64,000 bases of DNA, from NCBI RefSeq assembly GCF_016908555.1, contig NZ_JAFBEE010000003.1, positions 1 through 64,000 on the forward strand. Direction: 5' to 3'. The DNA comes from Alkaliphilus hydrothermalis (GTDB lineage Bacteria > Bacillota > Clostridia > Peptostreptococcales > Natronincolaceae). The notes beneath the pieces are model-generated. The model saw only the letters and a list, made by a program, of their open reading frames with translations. It did not search any database and was not told the origin of the DNA. A program made the position numbers and the translations under genes. This document shows, in pieces, positions 1 through 7,047 of this stretch. Within the stretch, counting starts at the first letter, position 1. Each line of letters opens with the position of its first letter.

Positions 1-137
1 CCTCGGTTCGGTGCTTTGCCTCCAGCTTCCTTCAGATTCCACCTCGCGATGGACACCCTTGCTCTTGGCTAACGGTTGGCACTACCAGCCCCCGTACTGG
101 ACTTTCACCAGCAAGTTCACGCCCATGCTGGGCGCAC
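1..137 (-). mobile_element. Group II (class C) intron, 5' end, running off the left edge
   Basis: Read on the minus strand from 137 downward, the sequence begins GTGCGCCCAGCATGGGCG, matching the group II intron 5' consensus GUGYG. It continues with domain I elements familiar from the Oceanobacillus-type IIC ribozyme: GTCCAGTACGGGGGCTGG, GTTAGCC, GCAAGGGTGTCC, then GTGGAATCTGAAGGAAGC. The intron starts six bases after a terminator stem (144-173), the preferred insertion setting of class C introns. The reverse transcriptase ORF and 3' end lie outside the window. The family call rests on recalled consensus and context; whether it is full length cannot be seen. Confidence 0.85.
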
Positions 138-143
138 CTAGAA

Positions 144-173
144 AAGAGGAGTGCCTTTTCAGTCACTCCTCTT
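144..173 (-). terminator. Rho-independent terminator, intron insertion target
   Basis: Perfect 10-bp stem AAGAGGAGTG / CACTCCTCTT around a 10-nt loop, followed on the minus strand by TTCTAG and then the intron. It would terminate the VOC-family gene at 243-605. Confidence 0.8.
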
Positions 174-242
174 AGTCATTGTTCATTTAAATCTTTATTT
201 ACCTAGATACTTTGTTTACTAGATGTTACTTGTGTATTAAGG

Positions 243-605
243 TTATCTTGATTCTACAAATTGAATTTTCAAGCCATTAGGATCTAATACATATAAAAAT
301 CAAACATGGGGATTTGGTTGAAATGGTCCACTATGAATATCAATTCCTTTTTCCTTCACAAATGTCATCATGTCATCTAAAGAGTCTACTTGGAATCCTA
401 AAGAGATATCCTTACCTAGATTTACATCTTGATTTTTTGCATCCCAGATCAGTTCAACTTTAGTTTCTCCATCTCCTAAAAAGGCAATTTCCATTTCTGG
501 ACCAGCCTTAAATCTTCTATCTTCCTTTAGTCCAATGATTTCTTGATAAAATTTTAAAGATTCCTCCATATTATTGACAAATAATGTGCTCCAACAAAAT
601 TTCAT
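243..605 (-). pseudogene. VOC/glyoxalase-family protein with in-frame TGA
   Basis: The frame starts at an ATG (605) preceded by GGGAGGG and encodes a small vicinal-oxygen-chelate (glyoxalase/bleomycin-resistance fold) protein, about 120 residues. The reading is open for 101 codons to PNPHV, hits TGA at 300-302, then resumes in the same frame as FLYVLDPNGLKIQFVESR and ends at TAA (243-245). That tail is the standard C-terminal beta strand of VOC proteins, including the metal-ligand Glu region, so the TGA is probably a nonsense change from an Arg or Trp codon. The gene is likely a recent pseudogene; readthrough or a base error are alternatives. The terminator at 144-173 follows it. Confidence 0.75.
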
Positions 606-680
606 GTATTTATTCCCTCCCAATGTTTTCCTTTTAAGATTATTATATCATGGTGATAAAACACTTGCATAATAAATTAT

Positions 681-745
681 TTAACTATTATCCCAATAAT
701 ACTGCTTTGACTCTACAAATTGTATTTTCAGGCCTAGTAATTGTC
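681..745 (-). pseudogene. Remnant of a second VOC gene 3' end
   Basis: The minus-strand frame reads GLKIQFVES followed by about seven residues and a TAA stop. It is nearly identical over 23 bases to the end of the VOC gene at 243-605 (CTACAAATTG[A/T]ATTTTCA). Only this stub is recognisable; the upstream part has been lost. It looks like the residue of a tandem duplication. Confidence 0.45.
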
Positions 746-793
746 TTTTATAATCCTGATGTAAATTTTACAGAGAAAAAGTTCCAAAAAAAC

Positions 794-828
794 AAAAGGA
801 TAAACCTTCTTTGGAGGTTTATCCTTTT
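794..828. terminator. Bidirectional terminator
   Basis: 13-bp stem AAAAGGATAAACC / GGTTTATCCTTTT with T runs on both sides. It lies just downstream of the GPR1/YaaH gene, which it terminates on the minus strand. Confidence 0.85.
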
Positions 829-860
829 TATCTGATTATATTATTCTAGAATTCGTTTAG

Positions 861-1463
861 CTAGCTTTTAATAATCGGCCCTGGCATCGGATATACTTCT
901 CGACCAAAGGCAGTATTTACAATAATTGCTGCTGAAAGATAGATTCCAAAAATACCTGCAATCAACAGTGCCCAAGCAGGTATTGCTGCATAACTCTTGG
1001 ATAATATCCCTAAATCCATTAGCGTAATAAATGGTAACGCTACATTTAATGAAAGTACGATTAATGTTAGGACTAATGGTGTCTTAAAGAAGGCTGGCGT
1101 CCATAGGTAAAGTACAATTGTAAGTACTAACCATGCCCAACCATCGATACGGGCATCCAAAAGAATACCGTTATTTGTCGCATTAAACTTCATGATCATC
1201 TCAATGCCACCTACTAACATGAAGAATGCACTAAAGAATAAAAATGTGTTTCCTCCTGTAGTGTTCCCACCCTTTAAATCTACTATAGCAACTATAAGTT
1301 GTACTACAAATCCACCAAGAAGCCAAACTCCAAGGAGGGGTATTGCTTCACCTGTTACTTTACCGCTTAATAGGGCAAAGAAACAGAAACAGGCTACAGC
1401 TAAAGCAACTAGGCCCGCTGGAGTAGGATTAGACCATTCTTTTGTTGTGTTTATCTGACTCAC
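861..1463 (-). CDS. GPR1/FUN34/YaaH-family (acetate/succinate-type) transporter
   Basis: A 200-residue membrane protein. The N-terminal NPTPAGL fits the NPxPxGL signature of the GPR1/FUN34/YaaH family (SatP in E. coli), which moves acetate, succinate or related small carboxylates across the cytoplasmic membrane. Six hydrophobic segments are visible (about residues 17-33, 40-62, 74-90, 105-122, 128-150, 160-185), the normal number and length for the family. It is monocistronic, with its own promoter (1535-1564) and a strong terminator (794-828). Substrate is inferred from family only. Confidence 0.85.
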   Translation of the reverse strand: MSQINTTKEWSNPTPAGLVALAVACFCFFALLSGKVTGEAIPLLGVWLLGGFVVQLIVAIVDLKGGNTTGGNTFLFFSAFFMLVGGIEMIMKFNATNNGILLDARIDGWAWLVLTIVLYLWTPAFFKTPLVLTLIVLSLNVALPFITLMDLGILSKSYAAIPAWALLIAGIFGIYLSAAIIVNTAFGREVYPMPGPIIKS

Positions 1464-1534
1464 TATAACACCTTCTCTTTCAGTATATTTGTTTTTGAAT
1501 CGAGAGATTAGTCGTGCTATCTCACACCAAAAGA

Positions 1535-1589
1535 ATTATACTACAATCCTATGCCCTAAATCAACATTTTTCGACAGTAAATCAACATT
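1535..1589 (-). promoter_or_regulatory. Promoter of the GPR1/YaaH gene with 12-bp direct repeats
   Basis: Minus-strand -35 TTGATT (1559-1564), 18-bp spacer, -10 TATAAT (1535-1540). Two copies of TAAATCAACATT on the plus strand (1557-1568 and 1578-1589) start 21 bp apart, two helical turns. The first overlaps the -35, so they look like an activator or repressor site. Confidence 0.6.
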
Positions 1590-1660
1590 CATTATCCTCT
1601 GAATTGTGTGAAAATTGATTGTTTATCGAATCAGCTTTCTTTAGATTTGCTAGTGTTAAA

Positions 1661-1675
1661 TGACAATCATTTTCA
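1661..1675. promoter_or_regulatory. Fur-like box
   Basis: TGACAATCATTTTCA matches the 7-1-7 Fur consensus TGATAATNATTATCA with one mismatch per arm. It lies about 100 bp upstream of the recognisable promoter for the transporter and 60 bp after the end of the TetR gene, so its target is unclear. Confidence 0.4.
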
Positions 1676-1734
1676 CTGCATTCACCATCCATAGCATTAT
1701 TCACACCATTAAAACTTCGATCTGAAGTCAGTCC

Positions 1735-2358
1735 CTATCTCCCCAACTGATTTACTCCCAACTTGATTATGTTCATCTTTAATTTAAATTGATTAATCGA
1801 TGCATCAATCCCTTCCTCGCTATCAATTGCTAAAATCAAGCAATCCTTTAAGGTGGCAAATACAAGGTCAAAGATGCTCGTTTTTATTTCTTGTAAATCT
1901 ACTTTATCACTCATGCCCATATTTTTCCAACATTTCTCCAGCACTGGATGATCCAGTCTACTTCCTGACATGACACTATAGAAAACAGATGTTGCCTTCG
2001 GGCTTTTTACAATTTGCTTAAGTAGCCGTAATCTATCTGATAGCTCTTTATTCTTTATTTTATTGATTTCACTAACAAACACCCTTTCCATAAACTCAAA
2101 GATATCTAGCTGCATCTCATTGTTTGACTGTCCTAACTCCTCATGTCCTTGGTTTTTCGTCTCAGTTATTAAATAAACTAATGCTTCTTCCTTATCATTA
2201 AAATATTGATAAAAACTACCCCTTGGAATATCAGCCGAAGTGACAATATTTTTAACTGATACTTCTTCTAAGGGGACACGTGTAAACTCATCAAAAACCG
2301 CCCTATAGACTAGTTTTTGCTTATCTTCCTTTAGATTAAAATACGTTTTCGTCGGCAT
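1735..2358 (-). CDS. TetR/AcrR-family transcriptional regulator
   Basis: 207 residues. The N-terminal helix-turn-helix (about residues 15-60: VFDEFTRVPLEEVSVKNIV...ADIPRGSFYQYFNDKEE) is typical TetR, followed by a divergent all-helical ligand-binding domain. It begins 6 bp after the stop of the Fe-S protein gene and is co-transcribed with it. The palindrome AATGACACGTGTCATT inside the operon promoter (3466-3481) is the probable binding site, giving autorepression. The ligand is unknown. Confidence 0.88.
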   Translation of the reverse strand: MPTKTYFNLKEDKQKLVYRAVFDEFTRVPLEEVSVKNIVTSADIPRGSFYQYFNDKEEALVYLITETKNQGHEELGQSNNEMQLDIFEFMERVFVSEINKIKNKELSDRLRLLKQIVKSPKATSVFYSVMSGSRLDHPVLEKCWKNMGMSDKVDLQEIKTSIFDLVFATLKDCLILAIDSEEGIDASINQFKLKMNIIKLGVNQLGR

Positions 2359-2364
2359 TGACCT

Positions 2365-3417
2365 CTACCTTTCAATTAAAGAATATTTTGACTTCATTTT
2401 ATCATAAATTTTGGGATCTTTTGAGAAGGGACAAACGCTAATACATATGGCACAGCCCATCGTTGCAGAGAAGGATAAAAAGCACTTTTCTCGGTCATAA
2501 CTTTCATATCTATCTTTTGTGTTTTCTGAAGAACTGGCCTGCACAAATTTTGGCTTCTTGTAAATACATTCCACAGGACATGACCTAGCACAGCTACCAC
2601 ACCTATTGCAGAAGTCTCTTATCCATTCGTGTTCAGTCGTATCTGTAAACTCAAATAGCTTTTCATCAATAAAAATAGGGGATATACGGCAACGGGGTCC
2701 AAACTTTTTAGTTATTAACATTCCATTACGGCCTATTAGTCCTAATCCTGATTTTTCAGCAAGGGGTACGAAATCAACCAGCCCACCTAATGGATGGTTG
2801 GCCATTCCAATGATTTTATACTTGGTTTTCAACCATTCTGCAATGTCATTTGTTGCAATCCCCAAGGAGTTGTAGACATTCACAACCTCCATACCAGCAT
2901 CTAATTGTGGTGCTTTTTCTATGGCTTCCTTCTTCATCTCTTGGGCAAACACCAGTGCATATTGAAAGGGGATTGCTTTCCCTTTAAAAATATATTCCAC
3001 TGGGACTTTTGTAAAACCAACAATTACCTTATGCTTGTTCCATGAATATTGAAGTAAATCATTCCAAATGCTTTTATTAGGAAAGGCTTTAACGACATTT
3101 TCACATGTACGGGGTGTGTCTATGCCCTTCTCCAGGGCATCTAGATATTGCTCCATATCTCTATAATTTTTTTTAATATTTCTTTGCATACTTGGCATTC
3201 TCTTTGCCATATGGGTTGCCAGACGAATACACCCCTTAAATCCTTTGTTGGTAAATAGTCTTTTTGCCCTATTCTGAACAGCACCTGTTTTTTGCTTATA
3301 TTCATTGGTCTCAAAATACTCAAATCCTTCAATTACTGCATTTTCTGTCCCCCAAAATATTTCTTTCTCAAAATTCTTCAATCTTGCTAAAAATTTCGTT
3401 TCTTCTTTACTTTTCAT
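2365..3417 (-). CDS. 4Fe-4S double-cluster oxidoreductase, QueG/reductive-dehalogenase-like
   Basis: 350 residues from the ATG at 3417, chosen because GGAGGG lies 5 bp upstream; an upstream GTG (3438) lacks a ribosome site. The C-terminal third carries two ferredoxin-like cysteine sets: CNRCGSCARSCP and, about 45 residues later, C...MGCAICISVCPF. This is the arrangement seen in epoxyqueuosine reductases and the cobamide-dependent reductive dehalogenase superfamily. No twin-arginine signal is present, so it is likely cytoplasmic. The N-terminal 150 residues are not recognised. It is the first gene of an operon with a TetR regulator, so expression is presumably induced by a small molecule that the enzyme processes; this is inference. 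Confidence 0.75.
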   Translation of the reverse strand: MKSKEETKFLARLKNFEKEIFWGTENAVIEGFEYFETNEYKQKTGAVQNRAKRLFTNKGFKGCIRLATHMAKRMPSMQRNIKKNYRDMEQYLDALEKGIDTPRTCENVVKAFPNKSIWNDLLQYSWNKHKVIVGFTKVPVEYIFKGKAIPFQYALVFAQEMKKEAIEKAPQLDAGMEVVNVYNSLGIATNDIAEWLKTKYKIIGMANHPLGGLVDFVPLAEKSGLGLIGRNGMLITKKFGPRCRISPIFIDEKLFEFTDTTEHEWIRDFCNRCGSCARSCPVECIYKKPKFVQASSSENTKDRYESYDREKCFLSFSATMGCAICISVCPFSKDPKIYDKMKSKYSLIER

Positions 3418-3458
3418 ACCTTTCCCTCCAAGCGTCACCTGTCATTATTGATAATTAT

Positions 3459-3488
3459 ATTATGCAATGACACGTGTCATTTTGTCAA
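3459..3488 (-). promoter_or_regulatory. Promoter with TetR-type operator in the spacer
   Basis: Minus-strand -35 TTGACA (3483-3488), 18-bp spacer, -10 CATAAT (3459-3464). The spacer is filled by the perfect 16-bp palindrome AATGACACGTGTCATT (3466-3481). A partial second copy, AATGACAGGTGAC (3434-3446), lies just downstream. This layout is classical for an autorepressing TetR regulator. Confidence 0.8.
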
Positions 3489-3580
3489 TTGTTTTTTTAA
3501 TTGAAATATTTCACACTACAATTCAACTATTCAGAGGGAGGCAGCCATAGTTGGGGAAAAGAAAGATTATCAATAAAAAT

Positions 3581-3614
3581 AACCGATCAGTATCTAAAAC
3601 AATACGAACCGGTT
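3581..3614. terminator. Terminator after the GGDEF-EAL gene
   Basis: Interrupted stem AACCG/CGGTT with inner GTAT/ATAC, flanked by an A/T-rich run on both sides. It lies 44 bp downstream of the minus-strand GGDEF-EAL gene. Confidence 0.6.
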
Positions 3615-3657
3615 TTTTTATCTAAATCTTAAATTTATCTGTTTTCCCTTTCAAATC

Positions 3658-5586
3658 TCATCCTTCAAAAGTAATCTTTGTCCTAATTGTCTTTGATTGT
3701 TGCTCTTCAACGAATTCAATAAATTCCTCCATTGGCACTGGCTTTGAAAAATGAAAACCCTGCAAAGTCTCTACCCCTAAAGATTTTAAAAGAAAAATCT
3801 GTTCTATATTTTCAACTCCTTCTGCTGTAATCGTTGACTTGAGTTCTCGGCCTAGTTGTACAATACTATTGTAGATGTTTCTAACATCTTGATCTTTTTC
3901 GATGTTATGGGTCAGCAGCGAACGATCAATTTTCATAATGTCAGGCTTGATCTCCATGAGTCTTACAAAGGATGAATAAGCAGCACCAAAATCATCAATG
4001 GCGATTTTAAAACCATATTTTTTGTAATTAGCTAAAAACCCATGGATCGATTTTTCCAGCAGGTCATCTTCTGTAATTTCAATAACAACCTGGGCAGGAT
4101 TGATATTATATTTATCAGTAATTGAAATAAGCTGTTTTAGTTGTATATGAGATAATGTATGGGCTGAAAAGTTAGAATTAAAAATCCAATCCTTATCCGC
4201 TAACCCCTTATCTAATAATACTCTGGCAAACTTCATACTTTCTTCAAACATCTGAAGGTCAATCATACTTAACAATGACAACTCCTTAGCCTGATTAATT
4301 AGAATATCATTAGGGGCATAACCATTATTTAGCTTCATTCTAACTAAGGTTTCAAAACCTTTTATCTGCCCTGTCTCACTGTTAATTAATGGCTGAAAAA
4401 ATGGAATAAAGCTTCTTGTTCTACAGGTTCTTTCAACATGCATCTTGATATAATTTGTCATTCTGTAATCATCCACATGTTTTTTAGTGGCTTTGATAAC
4501 ATGCCCCTTGCCACTTTTCTTAGCCTCATACATGGTGTAATCTGCTATATTAACAGCCTCCTCCACACAGATCAGATCGAAGAGTTTCATTTCTACAACG
4601 CCAGCAGAAAACGAAAAACTATTTAATGCTATTTCTTCTTCACCTTCTTCCCCACTAAAAAATGTTTCTTTTAGTTTAGCCAAAAGTCCATCTATATTGC
4701 TCTTGTATAATATGATAAATTCATCCCCACCGACTCGATAGATGTGTTTTGGGGGGCATATGGATTTGAGCTTTTCTGTAAAGTTCACAATTAACTTATC
4801 CCCCTCTTTATGACTTACTGTATCATTTACTTTCTTTAAATTGTCTAAATCTATGTATATAGCTGTGGTTGTATCTATGTCATAATTATTCTTTCTTTTG
4901 TCAAAAGCTCTTCTATTCGGCAATTTAGTGAGAAAATCTAAAGACGCTATGTGCTCACTTCTTCTTTTTGACAATTTGTAGATAATCAACCAACTAAGAG
5001 GCATCAAAATTAAGAAACTTTCAATTAACTTTCTTTTATTGTTATGTCCTTGAGGAGGAAGATAATCAATGTCATATTCCATATAGATTGCAGAAGCAAG
5101 TTCCTCCATTTCCTTTGAATTTGCTAAAGTATCTAAAATATCTGTCAGCAGGCTTTTATTTATTTGGTCTTCCTTTATTTCCATCGGTGGCCTTCCGGCG
5201 ATTAGTCCCCCCTCTTTACCTATTGCAATCTCAATAAGTTGTTGGTTTCCTAAATCAACAATATTATCTTCATAATATACTTTCAAGTCATTCATCTGTC
5301 CAATTCTTTCTAACACCCTGATGTACGCACCGTCGTATACGCCCACGCTGTTCAAAAAATAATATGGAAAATGATCTTCATGAACTGTTATATGCAAAGC
5401 ATTAATGTTATTCGTATGATATACATTATTAGCCAAATCAGATCTTATTCCTGAAAACATCGTATCCAATATATGATTAGAGGGGTACTGGGAATCTGAA
5501 TCAAGTTTTGCAGAGTTGAAATAACTACCCAAAGAGGTAAATAAAAATAAAAAAAGTATTATAATCAAACCTTTATAAAATTTCAT
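3658..5586 (-). CDS. Membrane GGDEF-EAL cyclic-di-GMP protein with extracytoplasmic sensor
   Basis: About 642 residues from the ATG at 5586 (GGGGGAT upstream). Residues about 1-25 form a membrane anchor, 26-190 an extracellular region, and 193-207 a second membrane segment (FLILMPLSWLIIY). The GGDEF domain follows (LDFLTKLPNRRAFD; intact YRVGGDEF near 290), then the EAL domain (GFETLVRM, so ETL rather than EAL; ITEDDLLE; IDDFGAAYSS; TAEGVEN). Key metal-binding acidic residues of the phosphodiesterase are present, so both synthesis and hydrolysis of c-di-GMP are possible. A perfect Fur box sits at its promoter, so iron limitation probably raises its expression. Neighbours are a pilin-like gene and an EAL-HDOD gene, suggesting surface or motility control. 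Confidence 0.92.
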   Translation of the reverse strand: MKFYKGLIIILFLFLFTSLGSYFNSAKLDSDSQYPSNHILDTMFSGIRSDLANNVYHTNNINALHITVHEDHFPYYFLNSVGVYDGAYIRVLERIGQMNDLKVYYEDNIVDLGNQQLIEIAIGKEGGLIAGRPPMEIKEDQINKSLLTDILDTLANSKEMEELASAIYMEYDIDYLPPQGHNNKRKLIESFLILMPLSWLIIYKLSKRRSEHIASLDFLTKLPNRRAFDKRKNNYDIDTTTAIYIDLDNLKKVNDTVSHKEGDKLIVNFTEKLKSICPPKHIYRVGGDEFIILYKSNIDGLLAKLKETFFSGEEGEEEIALNSFSFSAGVVEMKLFDLICVEEAVNIADYTMYEAKKSGKGHVIKATKKHVDDYRMTNYIKMHVERTCRTRSFIPFFQPLINSETGQIKGFETLVRMKLNNGYAPNDILINQAKELSLLSMIDLQMFEESMKFARVLLDKGLADKDWIFNSNFSAHTLSHIQLKQLISITDKYNINPAQVVIEITEDDLLEKSIHGFLANYKKYGFKIAIDDFGAAYSSFVRLMEIKPDIMKIDRSLLTHNIEKDQDVRNIYNSIVQLGRELKSTITAEGVENIEQIFLLKSLGVETLQGFHFSKPVPMEEFIEFVEEQQSKTIRTKITFEG

Positions 5587-5704
5587 TTGTGGATCCCCCA
5601 TTCCGTATGTTTTTGCAAGGATGAGTTTCCACCCTGGATGATGATGGTTAAATTTAGCTGTTCCTTACGTTTTTGTGTGTTGATAGGCCTATTAAAGTGT
5701 CATT

Positions 5705-5756
5705 TGATAATCATTATCACAGTTTATAATATAACATTCTTACTTATTCTAGTCAA
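5705..5756 (-). promoter_or_regulatory. Promoter with perfect Fur box for the GGDEF-EAL gene
   Basis: Minus-strand -35 TTGACT (5751-5756), 17-bp spacer, -10 TATATT (5728-5733). The 15-bp perfect Fur palindrome TGATAATCATTATCA (5705-5719) covers the expected transcription start. The 120-nt leader that follows shows no recognisable riboswitch. The rest of 5602-5966 holds only this site and the terminator at 5913-5947. Confidence 0.85.
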
Positions 5757-5912
5757 GAAGAACTATCACTCTAAATAGAAAATTAATCCAACTTGTGAAT
5801 CCTAGCACATCATTGTTGAAGAAGAATAAAGACAAATCGTAAGCTATGAAAATATTTTCTATCTTAGCTTTTGTTGAAATGGCTTTTACATATCAATAGT
5901 ATTTCAGAAATA

Positions 5913-5947
5913 AACCCCTAATTGTGTTATATCTACAATCAGGGGTT
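5913..5947. terminator. Terminator after the pilin-like gene
   Basis: Stem AACCCCTAATTGT / ACAATCAGGGGTT (one unpaired base), with a T run on the plus strand and an A/T-rich tail on the minus strand. It lies 20 bp beyond the pilin-like gene stop. Confidence 0.7.
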
Positions 5948-5966
5948 TTTTATATCCGTATTGGTT

Positions 5967-6842
5967 TTATTTTTGCATTTTCTTAAGTAAATTTCCATTA
6001 CTATCATATAGCCTCAATATCAGTTGAGTAGAAATATTACGATTACCTCCTTTAGGTAAGTCTACCCAGATCGTTTCATTCACATCAAAATGTTCATAGG
6101 TTACACTAAAGGGTGGATTTGCACCGTATGCATAAACTTCTGCCCTTACTGCATTGGGCTCATATACCCGAAAACGGACAGACTTAACAATGTTTTCTTG
6201 TAATTCCTCAGGAACAGGTACTACAGTAGATGCTGTTCCCGTATTATTAGAAATACCCGAAACTACGTAAGTATCCGATCCAGTTTTATTTCCGTCTTGA
6301 TCTAAAATGTCATATTTAACTTCATCACCATTCTTTAGCCTACCATTAATATGTCCACTGGTGATTTTAATAGATCCTCCTTCTGGAAGATTTTCAGCTA
6401 TTACATAACCTTCTCCATTGTGACTAGAATTGGATAGCTTAATAGAAACTGTTGCATTGGAAGCTAGATCAATCCAAGAGGCTTGCATCACCGGTTCAGG
6501 AGAAGATTCTGCAGCCACAACCTGCAAACTTTCATAATTGTACCAAAATCTATTATTCTCGTTTAGTGGTAAAAAGCTATCTGGAGTATCATCATCTATA
6601 TTGCTTTTTGATTTAATAAGTGACCTTGCAGCAGCTGCAGTAGTAGGCTTGGACTGATTTATGGCATTTTCTAATTTTAAAATTCTTTCATATATCGCTG
6701 CATTGGCATAATCTGAGGCGTCTTTAGACTTATCAGAGAATCCTATAAATCTAGGAATAGCAATACCAGTAAATATTCCTAATAATGCAATGACTATTGT
6801 CAATTCGATCAACGTAAAGCCATTTTTATTGTTTTTGATCAT
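5967..6842 (-). CDS. Large type IV pilin-like protein with prepilin cleavage motif
   Basis: 291 residues from the ATG at 6842, preceded by GGGGGG; a longer TTG start lacks a ribosome site. The N-terminus NKNGFTLIELTIVIALLG carries the class III prepilin signal: cleavage after Gly, then Phe and the conserved Glu at position 5. A long hydrophobic helix follows to about residue 30. The C-terminal 250 residues are predicted beta-rich and unusually long for a pilin, with repeated strand-like segments. No assembly ATPase, platform protein or prepilin peptidase is nearby, so it must use machinery encoded elsewhere. It lies between two c-di-GMP genes, which suggests regulation by that messenger. Confidence 0.8.
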   Translation of the reverse strand: MIKNNKNGFTLIELTIVIALLGIFTGIAIPRFIGFSDKSKDASDYANAAIYERILKLENAINQSKPTTAAAARSLIKSKSNIDDDTPDSFLPLNENNRFWYNYESLQVVAAESSPEPVMQASWIDLASNATVSIKLSNSSHNGEGYVIAENLPEGGSIKITSGHINGRLKNGDEVKYDILDQDGNKTGSDTYVVSGISNNTGTASTVVPVPEELQENIVKSVRFRVYEPNAVRAEVYAYGANPPFSVTYEHFDVNETIWVDLPKGGNRNISTQLILRLYDSNGNLLKKMQK

Positions 6843-6888
6843 AATATCCCCCCGCAATACCTATCTGCAAATTATTATTTATAAATTG

Positions 6889-6916
6889 ATTTTATCATAA
6901 TTGTACCAGTTTTCAA
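6889..6916 (-). promoter_or_regulatory. Promoter of the pilin-like gene
   Basis: Minus-strand -35 TTGAAA (6911-6916), 16-bp spacer, -10 TAAAAT (6889-6894), about 40 bp before the ATG. Confidence 0.55.
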
Positions 6917-7047
6917 TAGACTAAAGTATGAAATGTTAAAATAAAAAACTGCTATCCATCCATAACGGGCATAAGCTGCCCATAAATATTAGTTCAAATC
7001 GTTGATTTTCAAGTAAAGCAAGTTTGTGAACTTAATTGCATTTGGTA

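Noticed and set aside
300..302. TGA as selenocysteine codon
   Set aside because: VOC proteins lack Sec at this position and no SECIS-like hairpin follows directly; nonsense mutation is simpler.
650..835. 61-codon plus-strand open frame
   Set aside because: Covers a VOC remnant on the other strand and a terminator; no ribosome site.
5587..5704. c-di-GMP riboswitch in the GGDEF-EAL leader, or ahead of the pilin-like gene (6843-7047)
   Set aside because: No GEMM core motifs could be found in either leader.
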